A DNA stretch of 8,547 nt from Thermohalobaculum sp039033215 (lineage in GTDB: Bacteria > Pseudomonadota > Alphaproteobacteria > Rhodobacterales > Rhodobacteraceae). How positions within the stretch are numbered: position 1 is the stretch's first letter; the number at the start of each line of letters is the position of its first letter. Both the position numbers and the translations under genes were made by a program. The notes beneath the pieces are model-generated. The model was not told the DNA's origin and searched no databases. It saw only the letters and a list, made by a program, of their open reading frames with translations. The DNA is taken from assembly GCA_039033215.1 (NCBI GenBank), contig JBCCDA010000142.1, positions 1 to 8,547 on the forward strand, read 5' to 3'. Shown one piece after another: positions 5,816 to 8,547 of the stretch.

Positions 5816-7044
5816 TCGATCAAGCGCTGGAAATCCTCGCGGTCCGGCTGGGTCATCGCGAAGAACCCGTCGCTGACAAGGACGAGCCTGCCCGCCCGCA
5901 CTAGCCGCCCAAATCCCCGGATCCGGTCGGCGAGCTCGCGCGGGTCGGTGCTGGGGATCGTCTCCAACACCTCCATCACATCGCGCCGGGCGAAGCTCTC
6001 CTGTCCCTTGACCAGCGTGAGCCAGGCGGCAGAGGCGGCAAGCTGCCCCGCGATCGTGCTGTCGCCCGCCCTCTTGGCCAGTTCGCTGGCGGACGGCGCG
6101 TCGAGCATCGGCGTGTTGGGCAGATCTGATGCTGGGGGCGGGTCAGTGTCACCGGGCGCGGCAGTCTCTGCCGGATCGTGAGCCGGTTCGAGAGCACTCT
6201 GCAAACTGCCCGTGGTCGGAGGCGGCGTCTCGGGGTCCGGGGTCGTCGGGCTCTCCGGCTGCTCAGGGCCATCCTGGTCGACTGCAGAATAGGCGCTGTC
6301 GATGTCTGGCAGGGCAGGCTCCTGCGCCTCGCGCACCGGTGCAGCGGGCGCACTGGCGGCTGGTTCCTCGGGCACGGGATCCAGCGGTGTGGCATCGGGC
6401 ACCAATGTAGCGGTGGGTCCCGGCACTTCCTCCGGCGCGGGGTCTGGCATGGCTATGACGGCAGGGGCGGTGAAGATGTTGGTCTGGCTGGGCGGCGTTG
6501 TAGGCGTTGCGCCATTCACCACAGCGCGATCGGGCGGCGGCGCAAAGATGTTGAACGGACGCCGTGGGGCGGCGGCAGCCATCTCTGGCACCGGCTCGCT
6601 CTCCGTGGCTGCGGTTGCCGGTTCGGCCGGGGTATCGTCCCTTGGTGGCAGGGTCTCCACCAGGGCGTCGAGATCCGGTTCCGCGGCAACGAAGAACGGC
6701 GCGGATCCCGAGGGTCGATCCACGGACGACGCGCTGTCGCCCGCCGCGATCTCGTCGGTGATGTCTTCCGCGGCGCTGACGTCCGGACGCCCGCTTGCGG
6801 ATACTTCGGTCGGCATGGCCACACCGCCAACCGCCGCCGGGTCCGCCGCGGCCGTCTCGAGCGCGTCGAGATCAGGCTCTGCGTCAACCTCATGCGAGGC
6901 ATCCGCAAGCGCCGGCGTCTCGGCGATCATCTTCTGCATCATCCCCAGGATGTCACGAAGTTGATCGACGGGGTCGTCATAGCCTTCGATCGAACACGAG
7001 AACGCGCCGAAGCGGACTTCGACCTTCTTTTCGGTCTTCGACAT
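5806..7044 (-). CDS. Long Pro/Ala/Asp/Glu-rich protein with conserved ends, function unknown
   Basis: The 412-residue protein has three parts. Residues 1-42 (KKVEVRFGAFSC, then EGYDDPVDQLRDILGMMQKM) form a short strand-helix module like the start of Rhodobacteraceae proteins sometimes annotated, without good basis, as CheA-related. Residues 43-315 are low in complexity and almost surely disordered: rich in P, A, E, D and T, with an AEPDLDAL motif twice (55-62 and 121-128) and NIFAPP/NIFTAP (165-170 and 189-194). Residues 318-412 look folded (ELAKRAGD, AASAAWLTLV, RIRGFGRLVRAGRLVLVSDGFFAM) and suggest a small winged-helix-like domain. No signal peptide, membrane helix or histidine-kinase motif is seen. 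I chose the ATG at 7044, with ACAGG upstream, because the conserved segment starts there; an ATG at 7095 would add 17 unconvincing residues. The role is unknown; a scaffold or regulator is a guess. Confidence 0.8.
   Translation of the reverse strand: MSKTEKKVEVRFGAFSCSIEGYDDPVDQLRDILGMMQKMIAETPALADASHEVDAEPDLDALETAAADPAAVGGVAMPTEVSASGRPDVSAAEDITDEIAAGDSASSVDRPSGSAPFFVAAEPDLDALVETLPPRDDTPAEPATAATESEPVPEMAAAAPRRPFNIFAPPPDRAVVNGATPTTPPSQTNIFTAPAVIAMPDPAPEEVPGPTATLVPDATPLDPVPEEPAASAPAAPVREAQEPALPDIDSAYSAVDQDGPEQPESPTTPDPETPPPTTGSLQSALEPAHDPAETAAPGDTDPPPASDLPNTPMLDAPSASELAKRAGDSTIAGQLAASAAWLTLVKGQESFARRDVMEVLETIPSTDPRELADRIRGFGRLVRAGRLVLVSDGFFAMTQPDREDFQRLIDQR
6661..6882 (-). repeat. Duplicated AEPDLDAL motif inside the linker protein
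   Basis: The eight residues AEPDLDAL are encoded at 6859-6882 and again at 6661-6684, followed by ETA and VET respectively. The two DNA copies differ at several synonymous third positions, so this is not a recent DNA duplication and the peptide itself may be under selection. It could be a short linear binding motif. Confidence 0.6.
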
Positions 7045-7176
7045 GCCTGTACCTGTCTTCGGGCTGCGTGCGTCCGGCCAAGAGGGCGCCGCCAATGAGA
7101 GTCCCCGATTTGCGAGGGCCGGTCAAGCGTGACGGGGCGCTGTTGACGCATCCCGGCAGCCTTGCCAGAGAAGGTC
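7045..7176. promoter_or_regulatory. Divergent spacer between linker protein and thiN
   Basis: The 132 bp must carry start signals for genes leaving in both directions. On the minus strand, TTGACC (reverse complement of 7127-7132) is a -35 candidate with no good -10 box. On the plus strand, TTGACG (7143-7148) is too close to the gene to serve as a -35 with normal spacing. I see no TPP-riboswitch-like structure, so thiN control by thiamine is not supported here. Confidence 0.4.
7167..7174 (+). promoter_or_regulatory. Ribosome binding site deciding the thiN start
   Basis: AGAGAAGG lies directly before the ATG at 7177. A TTG at 7162 in the same frame would add five residues but has no purine-rich site upstream, so the ATG is preferred. 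The spacing is short, which weakens the site somewhat. Confidence 0.55.
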
Positions 7177-7857
7177 ATGACGGATGATCTGCCTATTGCC
7201 TTCGATGCGCCCGTGACTCTGGTGGGTGCGGGGGCGCTTTCGCGCGATGCGCTGGTGACAGCGCTTGACCGGGCGCCGAGGCTGGTTGCGGCGGACGGAG
7301 CCGCGGACCGGCTTGCGCAATGGGGTATCGCGCCAGACGCGGTGATCGGTGACATGGATTCGATCTCGGACGGTCTGCGCGCCGCGCCGGGGTCCGCGAT
7401 TGTCCGGCACCTGCCCGAGCAGGAGACCACGGATTTCGAGAAGTGCCTCTACGCGACCGAAGCGCCCTGGTACCTGGGCGTCGGCTTCACCGGTGGGCGG
7501 CTGGACCATACCCTGGCCGTCTTGCATGCGATGCTCGCGCGACCCGAGAAGCAGGTGATCATGTTGGGAGAGCGCGATGCCGCCGTCTTCGCACGACCGG
7601 GCAGGGTGCTCGAGATGACGCTGGCAGAGGGCGCGGTCGTGTCGATCTTTCCGCTTCGTCCGGTCACCGGCGTGATCTCGGAGGGGTTGGAATGGCCGGT
7701 CGACGGCATGTTCTTTGCGCCGGGCGAGCATTCGGGCACCTCGAACCGGGCCACCGGCGCGCCGTTTCGGCTAAGCTTTGATGCTCCGGGTGCGCTGGTG
7801 ATGGTCGCGGCGGACGATCTGGATGCGTTGATCGGCACCGTACTGGCAGAGGACTGA
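7177..7857 (+). CDS. thiN: Thiamine diphosphokinase
   Basis: The enzyme transfers diphosphate from ATP to thiamine, making the cofactor thiamine diphosphate in the cytoplasm. The 226-residue protein shows the family's blocks in order: AADGAADRL (38-46), GDMDSIS (58-64, acidic metal/nucleotide site), TTDFEKCL (84-91), GGRLDHT (106-112), the C-terminal thiamine-binding domain with PVTGVISEGLEWPVDG (162-177), and GTSNRATG (187-194). Length is normal for bacterial enzymes of this type. It stands alone: no other thiamine gene is visible, divergent from the linker protein and convergent with the small secreted protein. A single-step enzyme of this kind serves salvage of thiamine, whereas E. coli-type de novo synthesis ends with ThiL. 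Confidence 0.92.
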   Translation: MTDDLPIAFDAPVTLVGAGALSRDALVTALDRAPRLVAADGAADRLAQWGIAPDAVIGDMDSISDGLRAAPGSAIVRHLPEQETTDFEKCLYATEAPWYLGVGFTGGRLDHTLAVLHAMLARPEKQVIMLGERDAAVFARPGRVLEMTLAEGAVVSIFPLRPVTGVISEGLEWPVDGMFFAPGEHSGTSNRATGAPFRLSFDAPGALVMVAADDLDALIGTVLAED

Positions 7858-7874
7858 GGTCTTGGCACGGCGTT

Positions 7875-7890
7875 TCGGCGGGCGAGCCGA
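7875..7890. terminator. Weak hairpin between convergent genes
   Basis: TCGGC (7875-7879) pairs with GCCGA (7886-7890) around a 6-base loop, in the 33-bp gap between the stop codons of thiN and the minus-strand secreted-protein gene. It is the only candidate for a shared terminator here, but the stem is short and no T-run follows on the plus strand. Confidence 0.25.
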
Positions 7891-8268
7891 TCAGTCGGGG
7901 AAGCCGAGCCGCAGGCCCGGTTCGACCGAGAACTCGGCGCGGTCCTGCCCGCCGCCTCTCCAGAAGTGGACATCGCCATCACGCCAGACCTCGTACGCCG
8001 ACCAGCCCGAGTTCTGCCACCAACTCTCGTAGCTGCCCGTCCCGGCGTTCGTGCGCCAGCGGCCCTGGCTGTGGGGGGCGTTCTTCTCGGCGTAGACGGT
8101 GCGCCCCGAGGTCTCGAAGATCTGTCGGTAGGGCGTGCCGTCCCATTGCCCCACGGCGGTGTTGCCCGAGAGCAGCCCCGTGACCTCGCTCGCGGTCAGT
8201 TTGACCGGATCGGCAAGGGCGGCGCTGACACACAGGACGAGCGCAATCGAGACCGCCACAATGTTCAC
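7891..8268 (-). CDS. Small Trp-rich secreted protein, function unknown
   Basis: Read from the GTG at 8268, the 125-residue protein starts with a signal peptide: a hydrophobic core (residues 3-17) and a likely cut after ALA (17-19). The mature part of about 106 residues has LTASEVTGLLSGNTAVG (24-40), YRQIFETSGRTVY, GRWRT and SYESWWQNSGWSAYEVWRDGDVHFW. It holds seven tryptophans (42, 71, 83, 84, 89, 95, 103) and looks beta-rich, like small periplasmic DUF995-type proteins, though the family assignment is uncertain. No cysteine follows the signal, so it is not a lipoprotein. AGGAG (8279-8283 on the minus strand) lies ten bases before the GTG. Longer in-frame starts up to 8394 would add an Arg-rich stretch ahead of the signal and overlap the upstream gene. 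It lies 103 bp downstream of the box gene and may be co-transcribed. Confidence 0.75.
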   Translation of the reverse strand: MNIVAVSIALVLCVSAALADPVKLTASEVTGLLSGNTAVGQWDGTPYRQIFETSGRTVYAEKNAPHSQGRWRTNAGTGSYESWWQNSGWSAYEVWRDGDVHFWRGGGQDRAEFSVEPGLRLGFPD

Positions 8269-8278
8269 CGGAGGTCTT

Positions 8279-8283
8279 CTCCT
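8279..8283 (-). promoter_or_regulatory. Shine-Dalgarno supporting the GTG start
   Basis: On the minus strand AGGAG precedes the GTG at 8268 by ten bases. The position of the signal peptide relative to this GTG makes it the best start, even though no ATG is nearby. Confidence 0.55.
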
Positions 8284-8333
8284 GTGGAAACCCTGTGGCG
8301 CGGGGCGACGCGCAGCCCACCCGCCCACCCCTG

Positions 8334-8349
8334 CGCGCCACCCGGCGCG
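8334..8349 (-). terminator. GC-rich hairpin after the box gene
   Basis: CGCGCC (8334-8339) pairs perfectly with GGCGCG (8344-8349) around a 4-base loop, 22 bases past the stop of the minus-strand boxB-like gene. There is no T-run, so it may only shape the 3' end or modulate read-through into the secreted-protein gene. Confidence 0.35.
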
Positions 8350-8371
8350 GGCGTGTTGCAGACTTGGGCGC

Positions 8372-8547
8372 TCATGCCTCGGCGATTTTGACATACTCGA
8401 AGTCGCCGGGTTTGTTGTCGATCCCGACCTTCGGCGGGGCGATGTAGCCTGCGTATTGCCCTGGCTCCCAACAGGGCTCCATCAGGCTTTCGATGTAGTC
8501 GGCATCCGATTGGTTGGGCAGCCAGTCGGCCTTATTGGCCTCCCAGG
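8372..8547 (-). CDS. boxB: C-terminal fragment, probable benzoyl-CoA 2,3-epoxidase subunit B
   Basis: Only the last 57 residues are inside the window; the gene continues past the right edge and its start is not visible. The fragment reads WEANKADWLPNQSDADYIES, then LMEPCWEPGQYAGYIAPP, and ends DFEYVKIAEA with a TGA at 8372-8374. The pattern WLP..D..Y..SLM...EPG..A..IAPP..GI...P..FEYV is what I recall from the C-terminus of BoxB. BoxB is the diiron oxygenase component that, with the reductase BoxA, epoxidises benzoyl-CoA in aerobic benzoate degradation. The diiron ligands lie outside the window, so the activity cannot be judged. A BoxB paralogue acting on another aryl-CoA is the main alternative. 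Confidence 0.6.
   Translation of the reverse strand, partial: WEANKADWLPNQSDADYIESLMEPCWEPGQYAGYIAPPKVGIDNKPGDFEYVKIAEA

Noticed and set aside
6178..7098. 306-residue plus-strand open frame
   Set aside because: Antisense to the linker-rich protein; Arg/Gly/Cys/Trp-rich with no recognisable domain. The minus frame has conserved ends and a plausible start.
7045..7176. TPP riboswitch before thiN
   Set aside because: I could not find the conserved TPP-binding core or a suitable leader structure in the 132-bp spacer.

Overview
The window is high-GC DNA with dense, mostly ordinary housekeeping genes. It looks like a chromosomal segment of an alphaproteobacterium, most likely of the Rhodobacterales (Roseobacter/Rhodobacter) kind. 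Three things point there: the alphaproteobacterial-type SerC, a DUF2842 membrane protein, and a protein whose N-terminal segment (VRFGAFSC..EGYDDP) resembles hypothetical proteins I associate with Rhodobacteraceae. I see no transposase, integrase, CRISPR array, tRNA, rRNA or phage gene.

Layout. Positions 1-352 hold no convincing gene and form the leader/promoter region of serC. They contain a terminator-like stem-loop, an AT-rich patch with a helical-turn repeat, and several short inverted repeats. serC (353-1528) and serA (1623-3215) follow as a serine-biosynthesis pair; the 94-bp gap between them carries a GC-rich hairpin just before the serA ribosome binding site. A strong hairpin follows serA. 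Next are a small tandem CDGSH iron-sulfur protein (3327-3569) and, convergent with it, a P-loop kinase-like protein (3566-4084, minus); their stop codons share one CTAG. The kinase is divergent from purA (4188-5480), which has a recognisable promoter and a strong Shine-Dalgarno site. A two-helix DUF2842 protein (5582-5815) follows and overlaps by 10 bp, tail to tail, a long Pro/Ala/Asp/Glu-rich protein (5806-7044, minus). A 132-bp divergent spacer leads to thiamine diphosphokinase (7177-7857). Convergent with that is a small Trp-rich secreted protein with a GTG start (7891-8268, minus). The right edge cuts through the C-terminus of what looks like the benzoyl-CoA epoxidase subunit BoxB (8372-8547, minus).

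How they work together. SerC and SerA catalyse consecutive steps from 3-phosphoglycerate to phosphoserine. PurA commits IMP to AMP synthesis. ThiN makes thiamine diphosphate. BoxB, if correctly read, belongs to aerobic benzoate degradation and marks the start of a catabolic cluster to the right. The remaining genes (CDGSH protein, kinase, DUF2842, the linker-rich protein, the secreted protein) have no firm function. I did not find a clear novel multi-gene system. The best leads are the linker-rich two-ended protein, the serC leader region, the secreted Trp-rich protein beside the box gene, and two convergent gene pairs with overlapping stop codons.
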